A stretch of 64,000 nucleotides of DNA, taken from positions 1 through 64,000 of the forward strand of contig JAOUOP010000046.1 in NCBI GenBank assembly GCA_029880325.1, given 5' to 3'. Positions 35,402-47,846 of the stretch are shown one piece after another. Source of the stretch: Myxococcales bacterium (lineage in GTDB: Bacteria; Myxococcota_A; Polyangia; Polyangiales; JAFGIB01). The notes beneath the pieces were generated by a model. It did no database searches. It was not told the origin of the DNA and saw nothing but the letters and a program-made list of their open reading frames with translations. Both the position numbers and the translations under genes were made by a program. The number at the start of each line of letters is the position of its first letter. The first letter of the stretch is position 1.

Positions 35402-36805
35402 ATGGAACCCGCCCCCGTGCCGCCGCCTGCTCGCAGCGCCGCCCAGAAACTCGGTGCGCTGCTGCGCACGCTGCTGCCGATCGCGGTGCTGCTGGTCGCC
35501 GCCTTCATCGCCTCGGACTTGATGCGCAGCTCCCCGCGCGCCCGCCGCAAGCCCCGCGAGCGCAGCGCGCGCCTGGTCGAAGTGCAGACGGTCAAGATGG
35601 GCGAGCAGCGGGCCCGGGTACACGCCATGGGCACGGTGCGGCCCGCGCGGGCCATGGAGCTGCGGCCGCGGGTTGGCGGCCAGATCACGCGTCTGGGGAA
35701 GGAATTCGTACCCGGCGGTCGCTTCAAGGCCGGCAAGCTGGTGGCCCAGATCGACCCCACCGACTACGAGCTGTCGATTCAAGAGCGCGAGAGCCAGGTG
35801 GTGCGTGCGCGGGCTGCGCTTCGGCTGGAGCAGGGGCGCCAGAACGTGGCCGCCCGCGAGTACCAGATGCTGGGCCAGGGCCAGGGCCAGGGCGCCGGGG
35901 GCCAGGACTCGGACCTGGCCCTGCGCGGGCCCCAGCTCGACAGCAGCCGGGCCGAGCTCAAGAGCGCCGAGACCGCGCTGGAGCGGGCGCGCATCGAGCG
36001 CAGGCGCACGGCGGTGATCGCGCCGTTCAACGCCATCGTGGATTCACGCCTGGTGGAAGTCGGCGCCCAGGTCACCCCCAGCAGCCTGCTCGGACGCCTG
36101 GTGGGCACCGACAGCTACTGGGTCGAGGTCAGCCTACCGGTCGACCAGCTGCGCTTGATCGATGTGCCCAGCCACGCCGACGACGAGGGCTCGCCGGTGC
36201 GCGTCTGTCACGACAAGGTCTGGGGCCAGGGCAACTGCCGCGAAGGCCGCGTGATGCGACTGGCCAGCGGCCTCGAGGAGCAGGGGCGCATGGCGCGGCT
36301 TTTGGTCACCGTCGACGACCCGCTCTCGCTCGAAGAGGAAAACGCCCACGTGCCGGCCATGATCCTCGGCTCCTACGTGCGCGTCGAAATCGAGGGCGCC
36401 AGGCAAATGCGCGTGGCAGAGGTGGATCGGGCGCTATTGCGCAACGGCGATTCGGTGTGGGTGCTCAGCGACAAGGGCACGCTCGAGATCGTGCCGGTCT
36501 CGGTCGCCTTCCGCAACAGCGAGAAGGTCTACGTGGTCGACGGTCTCGAAGGTGGCGAAAAGCTCATCACCTCCATGATCACCGGCGCGGTGTCCGGCAT
36601 GCCCTTGCGCACGGGTCCGGCTCCGGGTGCCCGCGCAGAAGGACGCGGTGGGGCGCCTGGCAAGAAGGGCATGGGCCGGCGGCCCCACGGCCGGCGTCCA
36701 CCCGGCGGCCCCGGAGCCCCCGCTGCCGAAGGCGCTGGCAAGCGGCCGTCCAAGCTCCCGCCCAGCGCCGAGTCCAAGCGAGCACGTGGCGATGGCCCAG
36801 GCTGA
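35402..36805 (+). CDS. RND efflux membrane-fusion (periplasmic adaptor) protein
   Basis: The protein is 467 aa. One N-terminal membrane segment (LLRTLLPIAVLLVAAFIA, about residues 20-38) anchors it. A lipoyl/biotinyl half-motif (LRPRVGGQITRLGKEFVPGG, about 82-100) leads into a short coiled-coil hairpin (about 125-200) with a Gln/Gly patch (LGQGQGQGAGGQD). The second lipoyl half follows (AVIAPFNAIVDSRLVEVG, about 205), then beta-barrel and membrane-proximal domains. The last 65 residues are rich in Gly, Pro, Arg and Lys and are unusual. It links the inner-membrane RND pump to an outer-membrane channel; no TolC-like gene is adjacent. The stop overlaps the pump start by 14 bases. Confidence 0.92.
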   Translation: MEPAPVPPPARSAAQKLGALLRTLLPIAVLLVAAFIASDLMRSSPRARRKPRERSARLVEVQTVKMGEQRARVHAMGTVRPARAMELRPRVGGQITRLGKEFVPGGRFKAGKLVAQIDPTDYELSIQERESQVVRARAALRLEQGRQNVAAREYQMLGQGQGQGAGGQDSDLALRGPQLDSSRAELKSAETALERARIERRRTAVIAPFNAIVDSRLVEVGAQVTPSSLLGRLVGTDSYWVEVSLPVDQLRLIDVPSHADDEGSPVRVCHDKVWGQGNCREGRVMRLASGLEEQGRMARLLVTVDDPLSLEEENAHVPAMILGSYVRVEIEGARQMRVAEVDRALLRNGDSVWVLSDKGTLEIVPVSVAFRNSEKVYVVDGLEGGEKLITSMITGAVSGMPLRTGPAPGARAEGRGGAPGKKGMGRRPHGRRPPGGPGAPAAEGAGKRPSKLPPSAESKRARGDGPG

Positions 36806-39800
36806 TTCCGGCGGCGAGCCGCCCGGCCCCATCGCCTGGATGGTGGGCAACCGCGTCACGCCCAACCTGCTGATGTTGGTGCTGATCGTCGGCGGCATCT
36901 TCCTGAGTTCGAAGATCACCCAGGAGGTTTTCCCGGCCTACGAGCTGGACCTGGTCAACATCAACGTGCCCTATCCCGGCGCCAGCCCCGAGGAGGTGGA
37001 GCAGGGCATCGTGCTGGCGGTGGAAGAGGCGGTACGCAGCATCGAGGGCGTCAAAGAGGTGCGCGCCACCGCCGCCGAGGGCATGGCCAGCATCGCCGTC
37101 GAGCTGCGCGAAAGCGCCGACGACCGCCACGTGCACCAGGAGATCAAGCAGCAGATCGACCGCATCACCACCTTCCCGCGCGACGCCGAGGAAGCGACCG
37201 TGACGCTGCAGGTGCAGCGCAGGCCCGTGCTGTCGGCCATGGTCTATGGCGAAGCTGACGAGTGGGCGCTGCGCGACCTGGCCGAGCTGGTGCGCGACCG
37301 CCTGCTCGAGCATCCCGACATCAGCCAAGTCGAGACCGAGGGTACGCGCGCCTACGAGCTGCAGGTCGACGTGCCGCGCCAGGCCCTGCGCTCCCACGGG
37401 CTGACGCTCTCGGACGTGGCCCAAACGATTGCGCAGGGTGCCGTCGACGTGCCCGGCGGTGCCGTCGACACCCCGCGGGGCGAGACGCTCTTGCGCATGC
37501 GCGAGCGGCGCGACTGGGCCAGCGACTACACCGAGCTGCCGGTGATCACCGGCAAGGACGGCTCGGTGGTCTACCTGCGCGACATCGCCCACGTGCACGA
37601 CGGCTTCGCCGACACCGACGATTGGGCCAGCTACGACGGCATGCCCGCCATCGGCTTCACGGTCTACCGCGTCGGCGACCAGACGCCCATGGGCATCTCA
37701 CAGGCCGCGCGCGAGGCGCTGGCCGAGATCGAAGGCGACTTGCCGCCGGGTGTACATGTCGCCATCAACTCCGATCGCTCGAGCTACTACCAGCAACGGC
37801 TGCATCTATTGACCAAGAACGCCTTCATGGGTCTGGTGCTGGTGCTGGTGTTGCTGGGCGTCTTCTTGGAGGTGCGATTGGCCTTTTGGGTGCTCTTGGG
37901 CATCCCCACATCGTTTTTGGGCGCCATGATCTTCCTGCCCTGGGGCGGGGTGACCATCAACATCATCTCGATGTTCGCCTTCATCCTCTCGCTCGGCATT
38001 GTGGTCGACGACGCCATCGTGGCCGGCGAGAACATCTTCGAGCACCGACAACGGGGCGTGGGGCTTACGCAAGCGGCGATCCGCGGCGCGCGCGAAGTCG
38101 CAGTGCCGATCACCTTCAGCATCATCACCAACATCGTCGCCTTCATCCCGCTGATGTACGTGCCGGGTTTCTTCGGCAAGATCTGGTACTCGATCCCGCT
38201 GGTCGTCGGCGCCGTCTTCATCATCTCCTGGGTCGAAGCACTCTTCATCCTGCCGGCGCACCTGGCCCACACCAAGCGCAGTGATCCCAACGACCCCAGC
38301 GCCATCGAGCGCTTCCGGCGGGCGGTGGCGCGCGGCCTCGAAGTCTTCTTGGGGCGCTTCTTCGGCCCCCTGGTCGCCGCCTGCATGCGGCGGCGTTATC
38401 TCACGGTCGCCGTGGGCGCCGCGGTGCTGATGCTCACGCTGGCCTACGCCATGAGCGGCCGGCTGGGCATGATCCTGATGCCCAAGGTGGAGTCGGACTA
38501 CGCCGCGGTCACCGCCACGCTGCCCTACGGCAGCCCGCCCGAGCGCGTGCGGGAAGTGCACGACCGCCTGGTGGCCGCAGGCGAAAAGGTGGCGGCGGAA
38601 AACGGCGGCGACGCGCTCAGCATCGGCATGTACGCCCGCGTACGCAACAACAGCGTCGAGGTCAGCATGTACCTCACCGACCCCGAGGTGCGGCCGCTGT
38701 CGACGACGGCGGTGACACAGCTGTGGCGCCAGGAGGTGGGTGAACTCCCGGGCGTGGAGTCGGCGCGCTTCGAGGCCGATCGCGGAGGACCCGGACGCGG
38801 CCCGTCGGTGACCGTGGAGCTGGCCCACCGCTCCATCGACGAACTCAATCGGGCCAGCGCCATGTTGGCCGAAGCGCTGGGGGAGTTCGGCAACCTGCGC
38901 GACGTCGACGACGGCTTCATGCAGGGCAAACCCCAGCTCGACTTCCAGTTGACCTCCGCCGGACGCAGCCTGGGGCTCACGGCCCGTGAAGTGGGCCGGC
39001 AGGTGCGCGACGCCTTCTTCGGTGCTGAAGCCCTGCGGCAGCAGCGCGGGCGCAACGAAGTTCGGGTGCGGGTACGGTTGCCGGAGGCCGAGCGCAAGAG
39101 CGAACACACCGTCGAGCGGTTGCTGATCCGAACGCCCAGCGGGGCCGAGGTACCGCTGTCGGAAGTGGCGGAAATCACGCGAGGCCACGCATTTACCGCG
39201 ATTCAGCGGCGCAACGGTCGGCGCACCGTCACCGTCAGCGCCAGCGCCGTACCGATCAAAAAGACCGGTGAAATCATCGCGGCGCTCAAGGCCGACGTGC
39301 TGCCCCAACTGGCCCGCGACATCCCGGGACTGCACTACAGCTTCGAGGGCCGCCAGGCCTCCATGCGCGACTCCATGGCGTCGCTGCGTTTCGGATTCCT
39401 GTTGGCCATGGTCGCGATTTACATCCTGCTCGTGGTGCCCTTCCGCAGCTACGTGCAGCCGCTGATCATCATGCTGGCGATTCCCTTCGGCGCCGTCGGC
39501 GCGGTGCTCGGACACGTGCTGATGGACTACAGCCTCAGCCTCATCAGCATGATGGGCGCCATCGCCCTGTCGGGCGTCGTGGTCAACGACGGCCTGGTCA
39601 TGGTCGACTACGCCAACCGCCGGCGCGACGAAGGCATCAGCCCCCAGACAGCGGTCCACGAAGCGGCCCTGCGACGCTTCCGACCCATCCTGCTGACCAC
39701 CCTGACCACCTTTGGCGGCCTGGCTCCGATGATCTTCGAAACCTCGCGCCAGGCCCGGTTTTTGATCCCGATGGCGCTGTCGCTCGGCTACGGCATTCTC

Positions 39801-39944
39801 TTCGCGACCCCCATCGTGCTGATCCTGCTGCCTTGCCTCTACCTGATGATCGAAGACGCCAAAGCCCTCGGCCGCCGCATCTTCGCCGGCCCCCGCTCCC
39901 CGTCCCCCCCCGAGGCGAGCCCGATCGCCCGCGGCCTGCCCTGA
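36792..39944 (+). CDS. RND family efflux transporter, inner membrane pump
   Basis: The protein is 1050 aa from the ATG at 36792 (MAQADSGGEPPGPIAWMVGN). The frame is open further 5', inside the adaptor gene. The topology is classical: TM1 (LLMLVLIVGGIFLSS), a large periplasmic loop, six TM segments at about 340-530 including IVVDDAIVAGEN with the TM4 acidic residues of the proton relay, a second large loop, and a final group of TMs containing GVVVNDGLVMVDYANRRR. It is an HAE1/AcrB-like drug or lipid exporter driven by the proton gradient. It is coupled to the adaptor gene by overlap. The substrate is unknown. Confidence 0.93.
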   Translation: MAQADSGGEPPGPIAWMVGNRVTPNLLMLVLIVGGIFLSSKITQEVFPAYELDLVNINVPYPGASPEEVEQGIVLAVEEAVRSIEGVKEVRATAAEGMASIAVELRESADDRHVHQEIKQQIDRITTFPRDAEEATVTLQVQRRPVLSAMVYGEADEWALRDLAELVRDRLLEHPDISQVETEGTRAYELQVDVPRQALRSHGLTLSDVAQTIAQGAVDVPGGAVDTPRGETLLRMRERRDWASDYTELPVITGKDGSVVYLRDIAHVHDGFADTDDWASYDGMPAIGFTVYRVGDQTPMGISQAAREALAEIEGDLPPGVHVAINSDRSSYYQQRLHLLTKNAFMGLVLVLVLLGVFLEVRLAFWVLLGIPTSFLGAMIFLPWGGVTINIISMFAFILSLGIVVDDAIVAGENIFEHRQRGVGLTQAAIRGAREVAVPITFSIITNIVAFIPLMYVPGFFGKIWYSIPLVVGAVFIISWVEALFILPAHLAHTKRSDPNDPSAIERFRRAVARGLEVFLGRFFGPLVAACMRRRYLTVAVGAAVLMLTLAYAMSGRLGMILMPKVESDYAAVTATLPYGSPPERVREVHDRLVAAGEKVAAENGGDALSIGMYARVRNNSVEVSMYLTDPEVRPLSTTAVTQLWRQEVGELPGVESARFEADRGGPGRGPSVTVELAHRSIDELNRASAMLAEALGEFGNLRDVDDGFMQGKPQLDFQLTSAGRSLGLTAREVGRQVRDAFFGAEALRQQRGRNEVRVRVRLPEAERKSEHTVERLLIRTPSGAEVPLSEVAEITRGHAFTAIQRRNGRRTVTVSASAVPIKKTGEIIAALKADVLPQLARDIPGLHYSFEGRQASMRDSMASLRFGFLLAMVAIYILLVVPFRSYVQPLIIMLAIPFGAVGAVLGHVLMDYSLSLISMMGAIALSGVVVNDGLVMVDYANRRRDEGISPQTAVHEAALRRFRPILLTTLTTFGGLAPMIFETSRQARFLIPMALSLGYGILFATPIVLILLPCLYLMIEDAKALGRRIFAGPRSPSPPEASPIARGLP

Positions 39945-40528
39945 CGACGGGGGCGCCCAGTTCCTGCACCTGCATCCTGCACCAACCTTGGTTACGCTAC
40001 GGAATTTTTAGCTAGGCTGCCAGCAACGTCTTGAAGGCGGCAGGCCCACCTTCCCACGTTCCTCCGGAGGAAAATCTGCTGCAATACCAAGAGGTATCTG
40101 GAGAGGTTCCTCGAAGACGCATGGCGTCTGCGGCCCCGCCTTTGCGAAGCTGCAATTGAATCGCGACATTCGTAGCCGCAGGCCCGAGCTCTCCGCGGAC
40201 AGGTGTCGCGCCACCTCAAGCGCTTGCCTACCCACGGCCTCATCAAACACGTCGGAAGAACCTGCAAATACCATACGCGACCAAGGCTGGACGCACCGTG
40301 GCGCTAGCGGGCCCGGGGCTCCGCTCCCTCGTACTGATCCCTGAACTGGCCGCGACTCCGACACCGTGAACACGTCTCGCTCCTTGCCCCTTTGCGCTAA
40401 AATTCCGCCACTTCTGCACACAATTTCAAAGCGACCACCCAGGGTTCGCGGTCAAATGCAACACACGCGTTCCGGGCTCGGAGAGTAATCCAGTCCCGGT
40501 CACCGCACCGTTCTGCTACAACCGGTCG
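39945..40528. other. Gap holding a decayed gene remnant
   Basis: About 580 bases lie between the RND pump and the YkgJ-like gene. Apart from the plus-strand protein remnant at about 40100-40375, I see no gene or clear regulatory site. Confidence 0.45.
40100..40375 (+). pseudogene. Remnant of a winged-helix-like C-terminal domain
   Basis: Two adjacent plus-strand frames read consecutive pieces of one protein: SRHLKRLPTHGLIKHVGRTCKYH in one frame, and TKAGRTVALAGPGLRSLVLIPELA in another, with a frameshift near 40275. This resembles the C-terminal winged-helix end (xxSRxLKRLxxHGLIxxVxRTYKYxLTxxGR) found in many short bacterial proteins associated with mobile or repeated loci. No start and no N-terminal domain are found. 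The family name is not certain. Confidence 0.45.
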
Positions 40529-40855
40529 ATGTCCCCTGAGCCGGAGGTCCCCGACTGTTTGACGTGCGGAGCTTGCTGTCGTACCGATATCGATGGGCTG
40601 ATCGCCGTCTATCCGCAAGACCTCGTGCGTTTTCGGGACAGGGGCCGACCAGAGCTTTCGGAAGCCGTGGTGCCGGGACGCTTCGGTGGGCTGGCCTTCG
40701 CCACCACCTCCGACGGCGCGTGCGTGCATCTGGGAACCGCCGACAGCGCCTGTGCCTGCGCGATCTACGAGGAGCGCGGCGAGACTTGCCGGGGCTTTCC
40801 CGCCGGTTGCCCGAGATGCCACCAGTTTCGGTACGATGCGGGCGTGGTGGGCTGA
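40529..40855 (+). CDS. YkgJ-family zinc/iron-cluster-type Cys protein
   Basis: The protein is 108 aa and cytoplasmic. The N-terminal CLTCGACCRTD (about residues 10-20) and the later CVHLG, CACAIYEERGETCRGFPAGCPRC pattern are the conserved Cys signature of the YkgJ/UPF0153 family, which binds zinc or an iron-sulfur cluster. The exact role is unknown. It stands alone, with weak upstream signals. Confidence 0.85.
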   Translation: MSPEPEVPDCLTCGACCRTDIDGLIAVYPQDLVRFRDRGRPELSEAVVPGRFGGLAFATTSDGACVHLGTADSACACAIYEERGETCRGFPAGCPRCHQFRYDAGVVG

Positions 40856-41213
40856 GCGCGCGACAGAGATCATCGGCCCTGAACTGGGGGTCGCGCAGCT
40901 CTTCGCCGACCGATTGCACGGAAGGCCCGGTCAACTGCCAATTCCACCCCGGGCACCTCGACCACGCCGACCACGCCGGTCGAGTTCGCCGAGTTGCTCA
41001 GCTGGCGACAGCGATTTGGCCGTTGAATCTCCGCGGTCCACCCCCTCGCACAGCGCGAGCAAGAACCACGGCCCAGGGGAGCGGTTCACCGGCGCCGCAG
41101 CGTTCCCTCACAGCCGGCTTCACGGCGGCGCAGACAGAGTCCATCTGCCAAACACGGTAGAAACAGCCCTTATTCTGGGAGTTTTCCGTCCCCAGCTGAT
41201 CAGACGCGTCCGC
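40856..41213. other. No convincing gene
   Basis: About 360 bases lie between the YkgJ-like gene and the ATP synthase terminator hairpin. Open frames exist on both strands but have random composition (Arg/Pro/Ser-rich) and no starts with ribosome sites. Confidence 0.4.
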
Positions 41214-41243
41214 CGAGTCGGCCCGGTCCCCCAGGCCGACTCG
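41214..41243 (-). terminator. Perfect 10-bp stem after the ATP synthase operon
   Basis: CGAGTCGGCC and GGCCGACTCG pair perfectly around a 10-base loop, 32 bases past the atpC stop. The sequence after the stem on the transcribed strand is not T-rich, so it may work with Rho or as an mRNA-stabilising hairpin. Confidence 0.55.
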
Positions 41244-41275
41244 AACTCGGTCCGCGCGTGCTCAGGCCCTAGCTC

Positions 41276-41704
41276 TTAGTTACTGGCGCTGCCAGCCAAC
41301 TCAATACGCGCCTCGGCCCACTGCAGGGCACGCTCGGCGTCGCGATAGGCCACTTCTTCAGTGGTTGCTTTGAGTTCCTTCAAATGCGCTTCGGCCGCGG
41401 CGCGGTCCTTCTGCGCGTCCTCCAGGTCCACATCCTCGGGACGCATGAAGAACTCGGTGATCAGGCGCACCCGCCCAGCGCCAGCTTCGGCATAACCGCC
41501 GCCCACTGCCGCGCGCAGCTGCTTGCCTTCTTGCTTGTAGGTCAAGATGCCGGGCTTGAGCGCGGCGAGCAGCGGTACGTGGCCCGCCAGCACGCCGAAT
41601 TGGCCGGCGGCGCTGGGCACCTGGACCGATTCGGTCTCGACGCTCAACTCCTTGCCAAGTGGCGTGGCCACTTCCAGGGCGATGCCGGTGGGCAGCTCGG
41701 CCAT
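41276..41704 (-). CDS. atpC: ATP synthase F1 epsilon subunit
   Basis: The protein is 142 aa. The N-terminal beta-sandwich is clear (VATPLGKELSVETESVQVPSAAGQFGVLAGHVPLLAALKPG in part), followed by the two-helix C-terminal domain (EAHLKELKATTEEVAYRDAERALQWAEARIEL). It couples the F1 central stalk to the c-ring and regulates ATPase activity. The ATG at 41704 lies one base after the atpD stop. An overlapping longer frame in the beta gene is not real. Confidence 0.95.
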   Translation of the reverse strand: MAELPTGIALEVATPLGKELSVETESVQVPSAAGQFGVLAGHVPLLAALKPGILTYKQEGKQLRAAVGGGYAEAGAGRVRLITEFFMRPEDVDLEDAQKDRAAAEAHLKELKATTEEVAYRDAERALQWAEARIELAGSASN

Positions 41705-41705
41705 T

Positions 41706-43142
<1,437 letters not shown>

Positions 43143-43194
43143 CTGCTTTTCTCTCTGAAAACTCTGGGAAGGTCGGAATGCTGTGGGCTATGGA

Positions 43195-44073
43195 TTAGCC
43201 CTTGAGCGCCTCGGCGCCGCCGATGATTTCCATCAGCTCGGTGGTGATCGCCGCCTGACGTGCGCGGTTGGCCTGCAGCGTCAGCTTGTCGATCATGTCC
43301 TTGGCGTTGTTGGTGGCGTTTTCCATGGCGGTCATGCGGGCGCCGTGCTCGGAAGCCACCGACTCCAGTAGACCGCGGTAGATCTCGACGTTGACGTAGA
43401 GCGGCAGCAGGGTGTCGAGGATGGTCTGCTGGTCGGGCTCGTAGATGAAGTCGACTGCCGTCTCTTCAGCCGGCACGTCCATGGGCTCGATCGGCAAGAG
43501 CTTTTCGACGGTGACGTGCTGGGTGATCGCGCTCTTGAACTCGTTGTAGACGATGTAGCAGGCGTCCAGATCAGCCCGGGTGTACTCCGCGACGATGACA
43601 TCGCCGATCTCGCTGGCCTTGTCATACGTGAGGTCGGCGTAGATGTTGGAGAACTCGTGCTTGATCGCCACGCCGCGACGGCGCAGGTAGTCGCGCCCCT
43701 TGCGCCCGATGGCACCCACGGTGACCTCGTTGCCCGCTTCCTCCTGCTCCAAGTAGAAGCGGTGGGCGGCCTTGCTCGCCGCGGCGTTAAATGAGCCAGC
43801 CAGGCCGCGGTCGCTGGTGAGCACCAGCAGCAGGATGCGCTTGGGCTCGCGGCGGGCGAGCAGCGGATGCAGCTCCTCGTCGTCGCCGGTGCGCGCAGCC
43901 AGTGATGACAGCATCTCCAGGGTCTCGAGCGCATAGGGACGCATGCGCGTGATATTTTCCTGGGCCTTGCGCAGACGCGCGGCGGCCACCAGCTTCATCG
44001 CACGCGTGATCTTCTGCGTGTTTTTGACGCTGGCGATGCGCCTGCGAATCTCCTTGAGGTTTCCACCGGGCAT
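43195..44073 (-). CDS. atpG: ATP synthase F1 gamma subunit
   Basis: The protein is 292 aa. The conserved N-terminal helix (LKEIRRRIASVKNTQKITRA) and C-terminal helix (RMTAMENATNNAKDMIDKL) form the central coiled-coil shaft, with a Rossmann-like domain between (LLLVLTSDRGLAGSFN). It rotates inside the alpha3beta3 ring and links catalysis to proton flow. It sits between atpA and atpD, 48 and 52 bases from its neighbours. Confidence 0.96.
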   Translation of the reverse strand: MPGGNLKEIRRRIASVKNTQKITRAMKLVAAARLRKAQENITRMRPYALETLEMLSSLAARTGDDEELHPLLARREPKRILLLVLTSDRGLAGSFNAAASKAAHRFYLEQEEAGNEVTVGAIGRKGRDYLRRRGVAIKHEFSNIYADLTYDKASEIGDVIVAEYTRADLDACYIVYNEFKSAITQHVTVEKLLPIEPMDVPAEETAVDFIYEPDQQTILDTLLPLYVNVEIYRGLLESVASEHGARMTAMENATNNAKDMIDKLTLQANRARQAAITTELMEIIGGAEALKG

Positions 44074-44121
44074 GGGCTGGTCCTGCGGTTTTTCGTGGGG
44101 GTTCTAGCGAGACCGGTGGGC

Positions 44122-45789
<1,668 letters not shown>

Positions 45790-45887
45790 GCGCTTCCTCT
45801 TTGCTGTCTATCGGACCGCTCGGTCCGACTGGAATCGTTCTTTGGGGGTTCGGGGGATCGCCTGGAATAGGCGAAAGGCGTGCGAGA

Positions 45888-46427
45888 CTACCTCAGGAGC
45901 TCGTCGCTGAGCTCCGCGAGACGGTTCTTGATGGAACCGTCGAAGACCTGGTCACCGACACGGGTGACGACGCCGCCGATCAGGCTGGGATCGGTGCTGC
46001 GCTCGAGTACCACTTCCTTGCCGGTGACCTCGCGCAGGGTGCGCTCGAGTTCGCGGTAATAACCGGCGGGCAACTCGGCGGCGCTGACCACTTCGGCGCG
46101 CACGCGACCCGAGCGCGCTTCGCTCAGCGCCTGGTAGGCCTCGGCGACCTCGGGCACGTGGCGCATGCGCCGGCGATCGGCCAGCAGCATCAGGGTGTCG
46201 CGCGTGTACTGGTGCATGGTGGCCGCGCGCGCCAGATCGGTGAGCACCGCCCGGCGCTGGCTCTGGCTGACGCCCGGATTCTCGAAGACCGAGCGCAGGT
46301 CCTTGGCCTCTTTCCAGCTGGCGGCGAAGTCGCTGAGGTCCTTGCCGATGCGATCGACTGCCTTGGCCTCGGTGGCGAGCTGCAATAGGGCGCTGGCGTA
46401 GCGCTTGCCGACGACGCTGATGCTCAT
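45888..46427 (-). CDS. atpH: ATP synthase F1 delta subunit
   Basis: The protein is 179 aa. The N-terminal six-helix domain (VGKRYASALLQLATEAKAVDRIGKDL) and the C-terminal conserved GGVVTRVGDQVFDGSIKNRL identify OSCP/delta. It fixes the peripheral stalk to the top of F1. The start overlaps the atpF stop by four bases (ATGA). Confidence 0.95.
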   Translation of the reverse strand: MSISVVGKRYASALLQLATEAKAVDRIGKDLSDFAASWKEAKDLRSVFENPGVSQSQRRAVLTDLARAATMHQYTRDTLMLLADRRRMRHVPEVAEAYQALSEARSGRVRAEVVSAAELPAGYYRELERTLREVTGKEVVLERSTDPSLIGGVVTRVGDQVFDGSIKNRLAELSDELLR

Positions 46428-47029
46428 GGGCGGCCTCCGAGCTGACCCAGGTGGGACTTGAAGTCATCGGCCAGGCGCTGCTGGTCGGCAGGGCGCACGG
46501 CCTTGATCAGCACCTCTTCGGCAGCCTTCACCGCCGCTTCCACCACCTCGCGGCGCACGGAAGTCGACAGCGCCTGGGCGTGCTGGTCGATGAGCGTCTC
46601 GGTTTCCTGCTTCAGACGTCGGGCGCTGTCCTCGGCCTCGGCCACGATGCGCTTTTTGTCTTCCTCGGCGGCGCGCGAGATGTCGGCCTTGAGCTTGGCC
46701 AGCTCGTCGTCGAGGGTCTTGAGGCGCTCGGTGTACTCGTCGTAGCGGGCCTGGGCCTTGTCCTTCATGGCGCTGGCCTCGGCGATGGCGCTCTCGATTT
46801 CACTGCGGCGGCTGGCCAGGAACTCCGAGATCGGAACGCGGCCGAACTTGCGCAGCAAAAACACCAACAGGCCGAAATTCAGGCAGGCGGCCCAGAACTC
46901 GCTGCTGGCGACGATCGCCTTGAAGCCGAACTCGCCGTGGCCGTGGGCATCACCACCGCTGGCGGCGGCTGCCGCGGGCACAAGCAGCGTGAGGGCGAAG
47001 GAAAACCAGGCCTTTGATTGTGCGCCCAT
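46424..47029 (-). CDS. atpF: ATP synthase Fo b subunit with a cleavable-type N-terminus
   Basis: The protein is 201 aa. It begins with what looks like a signal peptide (WFSFALTLLVPAAAAAS) and a short His-rich patch (GGDAHGHGEF). The membrane anchor follows (FWAACLNFGLLVFLLRKFG), then a long charged coiled coil typical of b. It makes one half of the peripheral stalk; the upstream gene makes the other. It overlaps that gene by one base and atpH by four. The a and c subunit genes are not in the window. Confidence 0.92.
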   Translation of the reverse strand: MGAQSKAWFSFALTLLVPAAAAASGGDAHGHGEFGFKAIVASSEFWAACLNFGLLVFLLRKFGRVPISEFLASRRSEIESAIAEASAMKDKAQARYDEYTERLKTLDDELAKLKADISRAAEEDKKRIVAEAEDSARRLKQETETLIDQHAQALSTSVRREVVEAAVKAAEEVLIKAVRPADQQRLADDFKSHLGQLGGRP

Positions 47030-47502
47030 CAGCTCATGCTCCGGTGCAGCAGTTTCTCGGCGATCTCGCGGGCCAACCCGGGCACCTGCTCCTGGGCCTT
47101 GTCGCGCGCCTCCTTGGCCTCCAGGTCGAGCTGGGCCTTGGCGCTGGAGAGCGTGGCCGCATTTTCCCGGCGCGCCTTTTCCGTCAGCTCGCGGGCTAAC
47201 TTCTGGGCATCGGTGCGCAGGCGATCGCGCTCCTTGCCGGCCTGCTCGGAGACCTTGCGCAGCTCGCCCTCAAAGTGGGCGCGCTTTTCGTCGGCGTCGC
47301 GCTCCATTTGATCGGCCTGGTCCCGCGAGCCACCCATGGCGGCCTCGCGGGCGTCGAAAAGACCCATGACCGGCTGGAAGACCAGGCCGCGCAGGATCAG
47401 GAAGGCGATGAAGAAAACGCCCATCTGGACGAAGAAGCTGCCGTCGAGGTCGATCGGCGAGCCGCCCGAAAGCAGCAGCCCCAGTGGGATGGAGGACAGC
47501 AT
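47029..47502 (-). CDS. ATP synthase Fo b' (second b-type) subunit
   Basis: The protein is 157 aa from the ATG at 47502 (MLSSIPLGLLLSGG); the frame extends upstream to 47610 without coding character. A single N-terminal membrane segment (FFVQMGVFFIAFLILRGLVFQPVM) with the b-family sequence FLILRGLVFQPV is followed by an uninterrupted coiled coil (SRDQADQMERDADEKRAHFEGELRK and on). It should form a hetero-dimeric b/b' stalk with the next gene product. It heads the b'-b-delta-alpha-gamma-beta-epsilon operon. Confidence 0.9.
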   Translation of the reverse strand: MLSSIPLGLLLSGGSPIDLDGSFFVQMGVFFIAFLILRGLVFQPVMGLFDAREAAMGGSRDQADQMERDADEKRAHFEGELRKVSEQAGKERDRLRTDAQKLARELTEKARRENAATLSSAKAQLDLEAKEARDKAQEQVPGLAREIAEKLLHRSMS

Positions 47503-47846
47503 GGTTTCCCTCGCTCGAAGGCGATCTAGGGTCAGCCTGCAGCCGCTGACCAGGCCCTGGGACGGCCAGCGCGTCCACCGCGCCGCATGCCCCAGTTGAG
47601 GGGCGTCCATTCCGCCTCAGGCGCGCGCTGTGTACCAGCGGGCACCGGGCGAGTCAAGCTGCACGAGTCCCTGGTGGTCAGGCGCGCAAGTCCTGGAATT
47701 TCGGGGCGATTCGGGGAACTGGCCAGGTCCGGCCGCTACGGAAATTTACCGTGTCGCAAACGACCCATGCTTGCACCGGCAGCGAGTTCAGCACCAGACT
47801 CCATGGAGTCGGCGCTTGGCGCGGCGGAAACACCCGGGGAGGCGAG
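47503..47846. other. Divergent intergenic region
   Basis: About 340 bases lie between the ATP synthase operon and the VWA lipoprotein gene, which are divergent. Promoters for both should be here. I cannot point to convincing hexamers, and no gene is supported. Confidence 0.4.

Noticed and set aside
40008..40421. Minus-strand 137-aa frame over the winged-helix remnant
   Set aside because: The plus strand carries recognisable protein pieces; the minus frame is its antisense.
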